Assembly (NCBI GenBank): GCA_035771165.1
Contig: JAWNZC010000089.1
Span: 1 to 64,000, forward strand
DNA from: Paragorgia papillata
Lineage: Eukaryota; Cnidaria; Anthozoa; Scleralcyonacea; Coralliidae
Length of the DNA: 64,000 nucleotides
Reading direction: 5' to 3'
Part shown: positions 12,237 through 23,654 of the stretch, piece after piece
Numbering within the stretch: the first letter of the stretch is position 1
Layout of the letters: every line of letters begins with the position of its first letter
Notes under the pieces: model-generated
Databases searched by the model: none
What the model saw: only the letters and a program-made list of their open reading frames with translations
What the model was told of the DNA's origin: nothing
Made by a program: the position numbers and the translations under genes

Positions 12237-12572
12237 TCTTATGCCACTCTGGGACTTATACTAGATTAAAGAGCATGACATTCTGCATAACATATGTAAA
12301 TTAAAAAAATCGTATAGAATAGCGGCTAAGAAGAGTGTGTTTATATATGATGTAATATGAAATATGCAACATAACCTCCCTCAGTCGTATTAATAACGCC
12401 GCGCCGCAATTTGTTTAAAGCTTGCCTGCGTCGTTCATGGGTCTATGCCACTCTGGGGACTTATCCTAGATTAAAGAGCATGAAATTCTGTATAACATAT
12501 GTAACTTTAAAAAAATCGTATAGAATAGCGGCTGAGAAAAGTGCGTTTATATAGGATGTAATATGAAATATG
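12237..12572. repeat. Tandem target-region repeat (two copies, second interrupted)
   Basis: A unit beginning TATGCCACTCTGG starts near 12,240 and again near 12,446. Copy 1 runs uninterrupted through GAAATATG into CAACATAACC and on to CAATTTGTTTAAAG at about 12,418. Copy 2 stops at GAAATATG (12,572), where the 21.9-kb element begins, and resumes at 34,489 with AATATGCAACACAACC. Copy 1 therefore preserves the pre-insertion structure. Confidence 0.85.
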
Positions 12573-12944
12573 AGTAGTAATACCCCACTATATTCCCCAA
12601 AGGATGCCGCCGCCTCATTAAATATTCAACTTATTATTTATTCATTCTCAGGCTCCTTTGGGACCTACGTCATAACTGACTATTATTTATGCATCGTCAT
12701 CGTTAGCTTTCGTCCAACCCCCCGTGCGGATACGTCATTCCCGATTGGTCTCCGACTAATTTCCGAAGATCGTCTTATCAAAAGGCATTCGACTTATATC
12801 CTTATAGGTAATAGTAATTACCTTTTCATTTATACACTTTACCCTACTGATAGTCGACGGTTGTGGGACACGTAGACGTACAGAGGATGCGTACAGTAAA
12901 CTTTAACAAAATAGACGTTCTTTACAAGGAACTAAAGAGAAATT

Positions 12945-13461
12945 CATAGGCGGCGGAACCGGGGGGGCTGGGGGGGCTAAAGCCCCCCCAACTTTGTAAA
13001 AGTGGAAAAAAGGGGGGCTGAGCCCCCCTATCTTTGCGCCGACGATATACAGCATTTTGAAAATTCCATATCACTGCAGGGTGATAATCCTGGTGAAAAT
13101 CGTAAGAAAAATCGTGCCGTGTGATAGCTCAAAATTCATTTCATGAAATACTCCACGTATTAGCATTTGATGACTGCTGACCAGAAGTATTATGAATAAG
13201 CCATATCGAAATGCCAAGAATTAAGAAAGGCCGAAAAAATTAAGAATAATGAAAAAAAATTGTTGTGGGCGGTAAAGGTTTTATAACGTGTAGGATTCTG
13301 TAAAATCTTCCCCCAAAACGCAGGAAATGCCATTTCAGAGACTCTAAATTTCAAAATTATCCGGGGGGGGCATGCCCCCGGACGCCCCCTAGAGGTTTCT
13401 CGCGCCTTCACCGCTCGAAGTTCAGCCCCCCTACCAAACCTATCTTCCGCCGCATATGGTC
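12945..13461. mobile_element. MITE inside the left TIR, with empty site in the right TIR
   Basis: The insert separates AGAGAAATT from GATAGAGAC, which are contiguous in the right TIR. AGAAATT is duplicated on both sides (12,938-12,944 and 13,462-13,468). Near each end is GCGGCGGAA in inverted orientation, followed by runs of G and C (GGGGGCTAAAGCCCCC). It has no coding capacity. The 7-bp (7 of 8) duplication would suit a hAT-related MITE. Confidence 0.75.
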
Positions 13462-14731
13462 AGAAATTGATAGAGACACTTTATATTTTTTATCCGAAAC
13501 CTTGTCTGGAGGAATATAGAGAGTTTTGAGCAGCCTAAAGTGTCTGAATTGGCAGAGATAACGTATAGACTTGAATTAGTAGTATATCATGAATATTATA
13601 TTAGTTTAGAACCTACATATTCAAACAGAGTAAGTCATCCTAGAATCATTGCTAACTAAACCTTCGTTTATTAGTGAGGAAATCGTAGGAAGATGGAATG
13701 AAGAATCACTTCGAGAAATCGTTAAAAGAACGATTTTAGTGTCGAAATATGAACTAAAGGCAAAGCGATTTATTACTTTGAAAGCGTTGCTACGCTTTCT
13801 GTTACTAAGTATGATATTTGCATATTTATCCTCAGTGCACGTGCAGGAGACAAAACAAAAACTCATTAAGGGTCATTAAGGGGATTAAGTGCTTGGGCAA
13901 GTCTAGGCGAGAAGGTCATTAACAGTGTTACCACAGAGAAACCGCGTCGCATCCTTCATTCATCTCAGGCTCCTTTGGGACCCTCTACTGTTACTCAGCC
14001 CCTGTGTAATACGTCATAACCGAGAGCCCTCCGATGCCGAAGTTCCAAATGTTTGACAAAGGGTGGCTTTCACGTGTGGGGTTTCTGGAGTATACACCTC
14101 CTATTTTAAGTCTTTAGGCATTATGAGAATATTTCGTTTGTATTATTTCAATGATTTGGTGGCTCTTAAAAGATTGTAATTTTTAAAATGTGATTTGTTT
14201 AAATAAACGGTTTTTATAATAAGACTAAGTAACGAAATAATAAAGTTTCAAAAATATATAATTTCATATTTACCATCACACAAAGCTCCTATTATTTACA
14301 AACACACAAAAAAGTTAAAATCCATAAGTATCGAAATTATTTACAATCACTCGCTGTTAATCGCAGAGTGAATGGAGAAAGTCTTTAGCGTTGGGCGTCT
14401 CCACGTGTAAACGATTATTTGCAATGTTCGCAGATAAACTTCTTAGTCCCCATAGGCAGTACGTTTACCCAATCACAACTTTTCAAAAGCTTGTATAAGC
14501 ACTAATGTTTCTATTTCGATTAAATGATTAACATATCTAAAAAGGCTTGGTCTCTTCGTATAACATAGCCCTTGACTGTTCGAATATCCGCTCGATATAA
14601 GCCTTGGGAAATCGTACTAGCGTAGATTCTCTTATTTTCCTTCTTTTCTCCAGATGCATATTAGCATAAATTGTTAACCAATTGATATTTTATCGTTACG
14701 ATAAGAGCACCGTTTTTCAAATGTCTGCTTT

Positions 14732-14956
14732 TCATTCAGACACCAAGGCTCTATCACTTTCTCTTGACATAATATGATCATTCTCTGTTGTGTCTTTCTT
14801 TTCTTTAGTTTTAAGATTGTATGTGTTCGAAGTAATTGTGTTTAAATCTTCGGCCCTGCGGTTTTCTATAAGCTGATGATCCCGTAGGTAAAGGCGAAGG
14901 TTTATCGCTCGTCTCCATTCTTTATTTTCTTCTTCGTACTGTTCTTCACTCATCAT
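14732..14956 (-). CDS. Small charged protein, left TIR copy
   Basis: About 74 codons from MMSEEQYEEENKEWRRAI, Glu/Lys/Arg-rich and likely helical. The same protein is encoded at 32,721-32,924 in the other TIR with a short internal deletion; conservation of the frame in both copies supports real coding. It is divergently arranged with the cysteine-rich gene, sharing a ~325-bp upstream region. I do not recognise the family; function unknown. Confidence 0.5.
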   Translation of the reverse strand: MMSEEQYEEENKEWRRAINLRLYLRDHQLIENRRAEDLNTITSNTYNLKTKEKKDTTENDHIMSRESDRALVSE

Positions 14957-15280
14957 GAAGAAAAACACCGGAACAACTAAACATTTGTTGACAATCGAGA
15001 AGTCGCGAGTATGAGGAATCGAATCGAGAAACTGTAAGAACGTAAGTAACAGACGAAGTATTATTTGTCTATACAATGGATGAGTGCAATGTTGCTAATA
15101 TTTGTATAAGTCCATGTACACTATTGATGTTAATGACTCATTAGCAATTTAAACAAAAGAACGGGTCTGGGCGACGTCAGAGCTTAGACAAAGAAATCCT
15201 AATTAATATGCTTATTCACGGCGTCGGTTTTCTGGGCGTATCATTTGCTTACTATTTGCTGTTGGAGAAAGACCGCAGAG

Positions 15281-15775
15281 ATGGAGGGTTTATATGAAAA
15301 ATTGTTTTCAATGTTCGAAGCTATTTACAATGAAACTTTGTGGGAAGAATATTCGAAGCTTTGTCGTGAAAAGTGCTACGGTTGTAGGACTAACCATCCT
15401 AGTCAGAAACAACACAGTTGCCTAACAGATGATGAACAATGGAGAACGTACTATGAAGAGACCAGGACAAACGTCGATGAACGTATCTGGAAAGAGTTCA
15501 ACGAAGCGATGCAGGAGTTTAAATTACGAAACCAAAGAGACAATAAAAAATACTCTCAAGACGCTACAGAGACAATGGTTGAGCTGATAGAAATTGACGA
15601 CTCGCAAAGTATTCGTTCCATATCTGTTCTGTTTACCAGTGCATTAAAGTATCTGTACGAAGCAGAAGACACTGGTGAAACATTTGCAAGTACGATAAAG
15701 AATCCTTGGGAGGCTTACGAGGAGTATCTTCTTGAAAAGTCTGGAAACTTAACGACGAAAAGCAATCTGAACTAA
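15281..15775 (+). CDS. Small Cys-rich protein, left TIR copy (intact)
   Basis: 164 codons from ATG 15,281. The N-terminal half carries LWEEYSKLCREKCYGC followed by a His/Cys segment ending HSC, a likely single zinc-binding cluster (C-x3-C-x2-C ... H ... H-x-C). The C-terminal half is acidic and helical. I chose the ATG at 15,281 because the matching position is conserved in the other TIR. A role inside the mobile element is inferred only from location. I recall similar short proteins accompanying large DNA elements in cnidarians but cannot name the family. Confidence 0.6.
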   Translation: MEGLYEKLFSMFEAIYNETLWEEYSKLCREKCYGCRTNHPSQKQHSCLTDDEQWRTYYEETRTNVDERIWKEFNEAMQEFKLRNQRDNKKYSQDATETMVELIEIDDSQSIRSISVLFTSALKYLYEAEDTGETFASTIKNPWEAYEEYLLEKSGNLTTKSNLN

Positions 15776-16126
15776 TGCTATGTTTTATAAGAACATTATC
15801 GAGTTAATCCAAAGTTAAATTATGTTTTAAGTTAAATAAATTTCTTGGACTATATAGTGTGTAAGAAAGATGTGTAATTTTATGTGTGTAATTTTATCTG
15901 AAGAAAAATTAATAAAGACATGTGAGCAACATTATAATAGTTCTTTGTAGTTTATTTTTATATTTATAACAAATTACAGTAAGCACTGCTCGCTCTTTAT
16001 AGGGAATTTTGATATTTTCCGTTTTTTGCGTTGTTTATTATTTATGCTGCTCTCTTACATAATTATTGAAGTTTGTTGCCATTTCCTCTTGTCTCCTTAT
16101 AATGCTTTTCAAAGTTTTCTCCATGT

Positions 16127-16309
16127 TTAGTTCGGTTTTGTCTGCGATAGTTTCTGTAAAGGTACACATATTCCAATTTTACTCCATTTTAGCCATTTAG
16201 CGCGTTCTTTGATATCCATGTGATGTACTTGATCAAGATGATTTGCTGGCCTTGCAATATTAGTGCTTCCGCAACCGAAGACAGGACAGTTTCTACGTGT
16301 GCGACCCAT
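16127..16309 (-). CDS. Small C2H2 zinc-finger protein, left palindrome arm
   Basis: 60 codons from MGRTRRNCPVFGCGS, with ANHLDQVHHMD completing a C-x4-C-x12-H-x4-H-type finger. The copy at 17,990 differs at a few residues but keeps all ligands. A third, shorter relative lies at 36,828-36,974. Such single-finger proteins recur beside large DNA elements; the function is unknown. Confidence 0.6.
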   Translation of the reverse strand: MGRTRRNCPVFGCGSTNIARPANHLDQVHHMDIKERAKWLKWSKIGICVPLQKLSQTKPN

Positions 16310-16584
16310 GTTTACTTGTTTAGTCGAGCAATGACAGAAAGCATTTGACATTTTTTGGCATGTTAGATGCTTTTATTAGGCCCGTTTAGGCCCTATTTGG
16401 CCTTTTTGGCCCGTTTAGGCCTTTTGGCCCGTTCAAAGATACCCCCATCACCCCCGGGGCACCCCCAAAGATACTACCAATACCCCTGGGGTGCCCCAAA
16501 GATATCCCCACCACCCCCGATAACTTTTCATTTAACCTGTACCAAAGGAATATCAGAAAGACATATACATTATTTGTAAATACT

Positions 16585-17045
16585 TTATTGAACTTCAGCA
16601 TAGTACAGAAGATAATGTTTCAACGATTCAACAGTAACTTTAATTCTTATAATTGGTGTCATTCCAATACTATGGCGTTTAGATTGATTGTAGGAATACA
16701 CTAGTTTTTGTAATACTGTTTTCTTTCGTTTGATGAAATCTAAACATAAATAATCACGAACATTTTTTGTTAGGACAAAGTAACTAGCGTTGAGAGATAG
16801 TACGATGGTCTTTGCTTTGATGAAACAAATTTTGCACAATATAAATCACACTGAGATCACATGATGGGATTTCTTCGTGAACAGTTCACCCATCATGTCA
16901 TCAATGACAAATAGATTTCTTATTTGGGGATTAATACTATCCAATATAGATTCAGATAAACCTTGCACAAACTGAATCCCAGGAATAAGAAGTTCCATTT
17001 TAGCAAACATGTCTTGGTACTCAGAATAAAATTAAATTATATTTT
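16585..17045 (-). pseudogene. Packaging-ATPase-like fragment, left arm
   Basis: Inverted counterpart of the fragment at 17,405-17,766. It lacks a short segment after DDMMGE, has lost the reading frame around the SHH region, and then reads SLNASYFVLTKNVRDYLCLD and on to 16,585, past the point where the right copy stops. Neither copy could encode a working enzyme. Confidence 0.5.
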
Positions 17046-17069
17046 CTGGGACAGGGTCGATCATGATTT

Positions 17070-17395
17070 GGGATAAATGAGTAACTCACGAGTAACTCGT
17101 GAGTAACTCACGAGTCACGAGTAACTCGTGAGTAACTCGTGAGTAACTCGTGAGTAACTCGTGAGTAAATGAGTAACTCCTGAGTTACTCATGCGTAAAT
17201 GAGTAACCAGTGAGTAAATGAGTAACTCATGAGTTACTCATGTACTCATGAGTTACTCATGAGTTACTCAGGAGTTACTCATTTACTCATGAGTTACTCA
17301 TTTACTCATGAGTTACTCACGAGTTACTCAGGTGTTACTCATTTACTCATGAGTTACTCATTTACTCATGAGTTACTCGTGAGTTGCTCATTTAT
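17070..17395. repeat. GAGTAACTC palindromic satellite at palindrome centre
   Basis: About 30 units of 9-11 bases built from GAGTAACTC and GAGTTACTC with CAT, CGT or CAC spacers, switching strand at about 17,225, the axis of the palindrome. Each core is itself nearly self-complementary. Confidence 0.9.
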
Positions 17396-17404
17396 CCCAC
17401 ATCG

Positions 17405-17766
17405 AGACCCTGTCCCAGAAAATATAATTTATTTTTATTCTGAATACCAAGACACGTTTGCTGAAATGGAACTTCTTATTCCTGGGATTCAGTTTGTGCA
17501 AGGTTTATCGGAATCTATATTGGATAGTATTAATTCCCCAAATAAGAAATGTATTTGTCATTGATGACATGATAATGGGTGAAAACGATATGATTATTGC
17601 CAAACTGTTCACGAAGAAATCCCATCATGGTAATCTCAGCGTGATTTATATTGTGCAAAATTTATTTCATCAAAGCAAAGACCATTCTACAATCTCTCTC
17701 AACGCTAGTTACTTTGTCCTAACAAAAAATGTTCGTGATTATTTATGTTTAGATTTCATCAAATGA
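17405..17766 (+). pseudogene. Packaging-ATPase-like fragment, right arm
   Basis: Reads IIYFYSEYQDTFAEM, then FVQGLSESILDSI, then, after a one-base frame change near 17,545, NVFVIDDMIMGEN, KLFTKKSHHGNLSVIYIVQN and LFHQ. The pattern (hydrophobic strand plus DD, then SHH and VIYIVQNLF) resembles the Walker B and following region of FtsK/HerA-type DNA-packaging ATPases of Maverick-like elements, as I recall them. The Walker A part is absent, replaced by the satellite. The fragment ends with a stop at 17,766. Confidence 0.55.
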
Positions 17767-17989
17767 AAGAAACCAGAAATGTATAAGTTACCGGGGGTGG
17801 TGGGGATATCTTTGGGGGCACCCCAGGGGTATTGATAGTATATTTGGGGGTGCCCCGGGGGTGATGGTGGTATCTATCTTTGAACGGGCCAAAAAAGGCC
17901 AAATAGGGCCTAAATGGGCCTAATAAAAGCATCTAACATGCCAAAAAATGTCAAATGCTTTCTGTCATTGGTCGAGTAAACAACTAAAC

Positions 17990-18175
17990 ATGGGTCGCAC
18001 ACGTAGAAACTGTCCTGTCTTCGGTTGCGGAAGCACTAATCTTGCAAGGCTAGCAAATCATCTTGATCAAGTACATCACATGGATATCAAAGAACGCGCT
18101 AAATGGATAAAAGGGAGTAAAATTGGAATACGTGTACGTTTACAGAGTAAAGAAACTATCGCAGACAGCACATAA
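17990..18175 (+). CDS. Small C2H2 zinc-finger protein, right palindrome arm
   Basis: Counterpart of 16,127-16,309, starting at MGRTRRNCPVFGCGS; an upstream in-frame ATG at 17,948 is also possible. Zinc ligands are intact (NCPVFGC and NHLDQVH). The C-terminal ten residues differ from the left copy because of a small indel. Confidence 0.6.
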   Translation: MGRTRRNCPVFGCGSTNLARLANHLDQVHHMDIKERAKWIKGSKIGIRVRLQSKETIADST

Positions 18176-18565
18176 CTAAATATGGAGAAAACTTTGAAAA
18201 GCATTATAAGGAGACAAGAGAAATGGCAACAAACTTCAATAATTATCTAAGAGAGCAGCATGGGGAGTCCGTAAATAATAATCAACGCAAAAAACGGAAA
18301 ATATCAAAATTCCCTATAAAGAGCGAGCAGTGCTTTGACAACAGAGAAACAAACGATATCTCTAAGAAGTGAGTTTATTTAAAAACATTTGTTTATGTAA
18401 ATAATTAGCTGTCAATATGCACACTGTAATTTGTTATAAATATAAAAATAAACTACAAAGAACTATTATAATGTTGCTCACATGTCTTTATTAATTTTTC
18501 TTCAGATAAAATTACACACATAAAATTACACATCTTTCTTACACACTATATAGTCCAAGAAATTT

Positions 18566-18870
18566 ATTACTCGGGCTATCACAGGTAGCCGAGTCTAAAT
18601 TTCGGCTTTGTTATTATTTTTTGCGTCGCAGGCTTAGTCTCCCGGCCGCGTGAAATTGCCGTAATAGCCGCCGCTTTGCGAAACTGAGGTTTGGCGAGTT
18701 TCTTTTGAACCAAGCTTCTATTGCCATTTTATCGATGTTTTTGAGTATTTGCAAGACATTTCACGGTTTCTCAGTTGTTTACGTGTTGGCTATCGACTGG
18801 CTGTCGATCAAAAATAAGCTCGCAATGCGGTGGCCGACCTTGGTATGGCTACGTCTAATCACTAATGAGT
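18566..18870. repeat. Dispersed repeat, second copy (compare 6,578-7,080)
   Basis: Carries TTGCCATTTTATCGATGTTT and GCAAGACATTTCAC in the same order as at 6,950-7,030. No convincing gene. Confidence 0.55.
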
Positions 18871-19164
18871 ATGACCTTTGTCTGAGCAATCAGAACGTGT
18901 TCTTCGAAAGGAGCAACAAGGAATCAATCTCTATCTCTCGGCGATACTAGATATTGCATGGCCGTTTTATCAAAACTCGCCAAGTAAAGGTAAGCTGTCT
19001 CGTTATTTCTATTGGTACACTATTTTCACAAACTCCAGTTACAATGTTTACAGTATATTTAATAGATAGCCGTTGCCCAAATTTAGTTTATAGAACGCAC
19101 GTTTTTATACCATGTTTAAACCATTTTGTTTGAGCAGTTTGCTCAAGATTTTGAGTCTTGGGCC

Positions 19165-19584
19165 CTAGGGTTGTATGTCAACATGATTTGAATTTTGAGC
19201 ATAATAGTGAGGCAAAAGTATAGTTCCACTGACATTCTCAAGCTTAGCTAATTCGCTGTTTTCCTCAATTAGAGTATCAACTGTTGTGTTAAGAACCCAT
19301 CCTTCTTTTTCTTCACTGCATTCACGGACCCGGAGATTTTTGAATGTATAATTATAAACACGACCGAGAGAGACTTTCTCAATGTGACTTTGCCATAAAA
19401 TTAACTTCAGATAACACGATTCATCAGCAATATAACAATGCCTTTTCTTCAACTTCATGGAACCAACAACTTCCACTTCTCCTTCCTTCGAAACAACTTT
19501 TGCAGTTAAATTAACCATATCCATATCTACACTATCTTCTACCACTGCTTTTAAAGACAAAGCAGTCTTTTCCACATCTTTATG
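19165..19584 (-). CDS. RPA-like OB-fold protein (exon)
   Basis: About 138 codons, open from a plausible acceptor near 19,590 to a stop at 19,165. Motifs include VNLTAKVVSKEG, then KKRHCYIADESCYLKLILWQ, then GRVYNYTFKNLRVRE. This is the pattern of a single OB fold as in replication protein A-like ssDNA-binding proteins of invertebrate elements: strand, a loop, the 'hCyIAD..g.lkl.LW' core and a following 'Y.fkNlrVre'. It would bind single-stranded DNA. The ATG at 19,575 is usable, but an upstream exon is likely because the family usually has more sequence before the OB fold. Confidence 0.55.
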   Translation of the reverse strand, partial: HKDVEKTALSLKAVVEDSVDMDMVNLTAKVVSKEGEVEVVGSMKLKKRHCYIADESCYLKLILWQSHIEKVSLGRVYNYTFKNLRVRECSEEKEGWVLNTTVDTLIEENSELAKLENVSGTILLPHYYAQNSNHVDIQP

Positions 19585-19589
19585 CTTCT

Positions 19590-20597
19590 CTAATCATAAA
19601 AAATGAATATTAGCAAAATGGAGGATTTATTAGTGGAGGATTTCCACCCAAATTAATTGACAAAAATTGAATATATGTATGTCTGTATATAATTATCTGA
19701 CTGTATGTAAAAATGAAATTGGTTCAAACATTTTCATAATTACGAGTTTATTAATTAAATCTGTAGCTCAGTTACTCGCAGGGGAAGCCATATTAAAAAT
19801 ACCTTTTTTTAGTCAGTCAGTTGTTTACGACAGCTGACAGACGCTATTAATGTAGCAAACTTTATGGAAGAGAAATAAAATGAGTTATTAAGAAACACCA
19901 TGTGGCTTGTGACTAACCTATAAACTTCACACATGTGCGACAGGGAAAGCCTTTCCCTTGTGCATAAAACACCTCTGCTAGCAGGTAAACCTATAGTTTA
20001 TTGAGCTAAAAATAAAGCAAGCTGACCATATCTATTATGTCATATTCAGACATTTTAATGCTGAGATTGAATTTCCTGCTGAAAAACATGATATTTGACC
20101 TGTTCTGGCTATTCATAGGTGTGGATAGCTGGGGAGGGGGGGGGGCAATCTGATACAAGCATGCACTTATGGATGAAATGCATTGTGGTTGCGACATTGC
20201 CCATTCAGTCCATTGTCAAGTGCTAAGTTGATTACTGTGTATGTTTCACCATTCATACATCTCTTTTATAAGGAAAGTTCATGTGGAGGGTTAACCATTA
20301 AAGACCACGAAGTACCATAAATGATCTGAATATATTGATATACCAACGCTGTGAATTTTGGTTCAAATATCCAATGAAGAATGAGAACTAGTAACTACTG
20401 TAACTATGAACATTAATCTAAACTGTATACAGTATTACGAACAGTCACGCTTGGCACAAAATGTATCAAAATCGCCAGAGGTGAGCGTAGCATTTTTTTT
20501 TTTCAATTGTCAGCATATTTGGGAGACTGGTGACGAATTAAATTCTGACAAATATGCGCCGTCTTTTTATAGCTCTGTAGCGCTTGGGTTTCCTATG
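19590..20597. other. AT-rich spacer
   Basis: Short frames only; no family resemblance. A run of G at about 20,135-20,145 and a T run at about 20,490 are the only simple features. Confidence 0.5.
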
Positions 20598-20689
20598 TTA
20601 AATACGATATTTGAGGGGGTGGTAGGGGAATACAAGAGGATCACAGTGGTACCAAGATTGCCATGGTGATCTTTGTTCTCGCGCGATCA

Positions 20690-20975
20690 TGCTTTCATTC
20701 TTTGTGAGCACTTTTTGCAAATTTGGAAATTCGAGCTCGGACGCTAAAATATAACAATTTAAAGCTTCAAATAACTTTTTAGTCTTAACCGATCTGGTAT
20801 TTATTTTGTGCTTGTCGGAAAGCCAAAGTGTTAACTTAAGCTCGTTTCTTTTTTGTTTTTCGACTTTGGGTTTTATTAATTTGTTTGGAGCGATATTCTT
20901 GAGACGTGCCGAGGCATGTCTTTGTGATAGAAGTGCTTCGTTTTGTTGGTGGGATATATGATGTAAAACCGCCTG
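20690..20975 (-). CDS. Possible exon, unknown protein
   Basis: Inside a longer open frame (20,598-21,146) the part ISHQQNEALLSQRHASARLK to FPNLQKVLTKNESMIARE has ordinary amino-acid composition, whereas the N-terminal part is low-complexity hydrophobic and looks non-coding. No family recognised. Weakly supported. Confidence 0.25.
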
Positions 20976-21762
20976 GAAGTTGCGTATCGTTACAAAATAT
21001 AGAAGAAACAAGAAAAGATATTCAAGTTGTGTGAAGACCATTGAAAGGAGTAAATAACTAGGTAAGAAGTGAATTGTCTTAAAATTTGGGATATATCGCA
21101 CGCAGATTGCGAGCTTCTGCAGAGAATATATGTATTTGCTGTACAATTGCCAATGAATTGTTTACATGAAGAAACGTGTTAGATAGATTTGTTGGACTTA
21201 TTTAGTTATTTCGAAGCGTACAGAGATGCAAATGATAGCCCATGTATAAATTGGTCCATCCATGTGCAGTAAAACAATGCCAGAGCTGTGTTTTGTTATG
21301 TTTATGTACATATGTAAAGTACAGTAAACTATAGTGTGCCTGCAATTATGCCATGCCTCATCTTAGCCCTAAGTTATAGCACAGTTTGTTCAATCATAGC
21401 TTATGCTTATAAATTATGCCGCTTAAATATGTATTATATATGTGTTTACATTACTGTATGGTTACATTTACAGTATCTCAATTTAGTGTCACATATATTT
21501 TTATATATATGTTTTTGTTTCTTTGCTGGTGCACAAGTACAGCTTGTGTACATGTATTATTGCTTTATTTATACTGTGCCACAGAGTTATATTTACATAT
21601 AATATTAGCCGATGATATAAATGGCAGAACATGTGTTTATTATGCTTGTTTTAGCTGTGCAGCTGTTACAGAGCTGTTTATTTGTTGATGTACAACCTGT
21701 ACCATGATTCTTTTCTTAAACCACTCAAAGGCTTAGTAATGTGAGTTAGGCTATCATTGTAC

Positions 21763-21765
<3 letters not shown>

Positions 21766-21802
<37 letters not shown>

Positions 21803-22142
21803 TCATTCAGATTGTTCCAAGCTACACTGAGCTGTTGTACAGCGAAACACCGTATCTGTAGATTGAACTATGTACGCTCCTTCACTTCAGTGTTGTTGAG
21901 CACTCTGCGAAGTTGCCGTGGGTACCTATTAGCGATAATGCAATGCTCACTACCCTTGTGGAAGTTTGAGCACTCTGGGCCCATGCGCACTTCACGCTAT
22001 CTGAATGTATTTCACCGATGCTGTCCCACATGCGGTTGTCACCGACGATCGCATGTGTATAAGTAATTGATGAAATTCATTCAGATTGTTCCAAGCTACA
22101 CTGATGAGCTGTTGTACAGCGAAACACCGTGTCTGTAGATTG

Positions 22143-22222
<80 letters not shown>

Positions 22223-22393
22223 ATGATATTAGGTGTTATTCTGAGTGATGAACCATATACTGGACAAGTAGAGAAAAATCAACTTGGCCCAGCTGGGATT
22301 CAAACCCACAACCTTCGGTTTACTAGCTACAGGTCAAGTTGGGAGCTGTTGGTTGGTTATTCTCCACCCGAGTTCATTGTCCCATAATAATTG

Positions 22394-22453
<60 letters not shown>

Positions 22454-22460
22454 TATATAA
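21766..22460. repeat. (TA)n tracts and an ~80-bp direct duplication
   Basis: TA runs lie at 21,768-21,796, 22,146-22,222 and 22,398-22,458. A segment starting GAAATTCATTCAGATTGTTC occurs at 21,797 and again at 22,071, each beside a TA tract. This suggests duplication by slippage or unequal exchange at TA repeats. Confidence 0.85.
22272..22345 (-). repeat. tRNA-like (SINE) fragment
   Basis: On the - strand, CTAGTAAACCGAAGG followed by GGTTTGAATCCCAGC looks like the anticodon arm (AGT, Thr-like) and T arm with a B box (GGTTTGAATCC, one change from consensus). The acceptor stem does not close and the D arm is not clear, so this is a tRNA-derived SINE or pseudo-tRNA, not a functional tRNA gene. 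Confidence 0.5.
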
Positions 22461-23110
22461 TAGCTATTTCAATTACAACTGAGCTCTTACATGAATCTTT
22501 GTCTTTGACACAGACTGACAGAGCTATTTATATTATGCAATTGTCTACTCTTAAGATAATATAAATTGTATCAAAGAGCTGTGTTTATTCGGCATCTCTA
22601 TTTAACGGAATCAACGGAATCAACGGAATCGACGGAATCAACGGAATCTGCCGGAAATTTGGTTAATCGCTTACTAACAAACGGTTAATAAAATACATTT
22701 ATTTACGTTTATTAGCTGAGACTGAAACTGATCGGTCGTCGACACTTCAAGTAAGGTTATTGGATTAGACATATTACGTACATATATACGCGTAATTGTT
22801 GAAAGAGATTTTATATTTTTGATTGCTATGATTGCGCAAATATACGTGTCTCATTTTAAATTTACTAAGTGTTAAGTCGGACACAACCTGTGGGTTGATT
22901 AACAGAAAAAGATTTTCGATTTTTAACTAAGGATCATAGCAAAACAACCTTTTGAAGCTTGGTTAAATGTAAATAAAAAAATCAGGGGTCTTCATTTATA
23001 AAGATATAAATACACAAGTGCTCTGTCTGTTGAACTCATTCTTTGAATTATAAACACGGGTATTTTTATTAAGATGATTACATTTAGCGTTTTCCGCACG
23101 TAGAAGGTAC

Positions 23111-23640
23111 TGTTACGTGACCGCTATACGCAACAAAAAGTGTAACCTCAGCTGTTTGGTATTTACAATTATTTATTTAATTACTAAGAAACTTAGAACA
23201 GATATTGAAAATGTCTATAAAGATTAAAACTAAACTAAAGTTCAGAAACTTATCTGTCATCTGCACACAACGAAACAGTCAATAGGAGATTCCGACACAG
23301 GTTAACAATCCGTATGGACTTGAAAAGGAAGGAATAATAAAACCAACGGCAGGAACTCCAGGACTGACTTCGTAACCACTTTGATACATATAGCTCACTC
23401 TCATACATATGCATGCCTGATATATGTTCGATGGCTGCTTATATAGTTTCTAGAGTATATAATTATAGTAACATACTTCATTCTATATATAATATATTTA
23501 CGTAATTACTAAATGACATCATAGCTGACTCATCCCAAGTCATAAGTATTTACTAATTGGTTACAAGTACTTATTAAGTAGTTCAGTGATCAAATAACGT
23601 CTAGTTAATTAACTGTCTTAGGATAGGCATATCCGTAACA
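23111..23640 (-). repeat. 3' LTR of the gypsy element
   Basis: 530 bp, TGTTACG to CCGTAACA on the + strand. On the coding strand it is preceded directly by a polypurine tract, AAGAGGGAGGG, at 23,641-23,651. Confidence 0.95.
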
Positions 23641-23654
23641 CCCTCCCTCTTAAA

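Larger units (their letters stand above)
12573..15822. repeat. Left TIR of the 21.9-kb element
   Basis: Inverted equivalent of 31,669-34,488, identical over long stretches. The homology ends inward at about CCAAAGTTAAATTATG. The left arm is longer because of a 517-bp MITE at 12,945-13,461. It carries two small genes. Confidence 0.88.
15836..18565. repeat. 2.7-kb palindrome with satellite centre
   Basis: 15,836-17,070 is repeated in inverted orientation at 17,395-18,565. Outer ends are AATTTCTTGGACTATATAG and its complement. Each arm holds a C2H2 protein gene, GGGGTGCCCC-type units and an ATPase fragment. The centre (17,070-17,395) is a GAGTAACTC satellite. Arms differ by point changes and small indels, so this is not a simple assembly mirror. 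Confidence 0.88.

Noticed and set aside
13649..13879. 76-codon frame conserved in the TIR
   Set aside because: Other TIR copies (33,790, 1,650, 37,450) carry a stop at the same Trp codon or indels, so the frame is not maintained.
15836..18565. Palindrome as a pure assembly artefact
   Set aside because: Arms differ by many substitutions and indels, which a mirrored contig would not show.
22272..22345. tRNA-Thr gene
   Set aside because: B box and anticodon arm are present, but the acceptor stem and D arm do not fold; better read as a SINE fragment.
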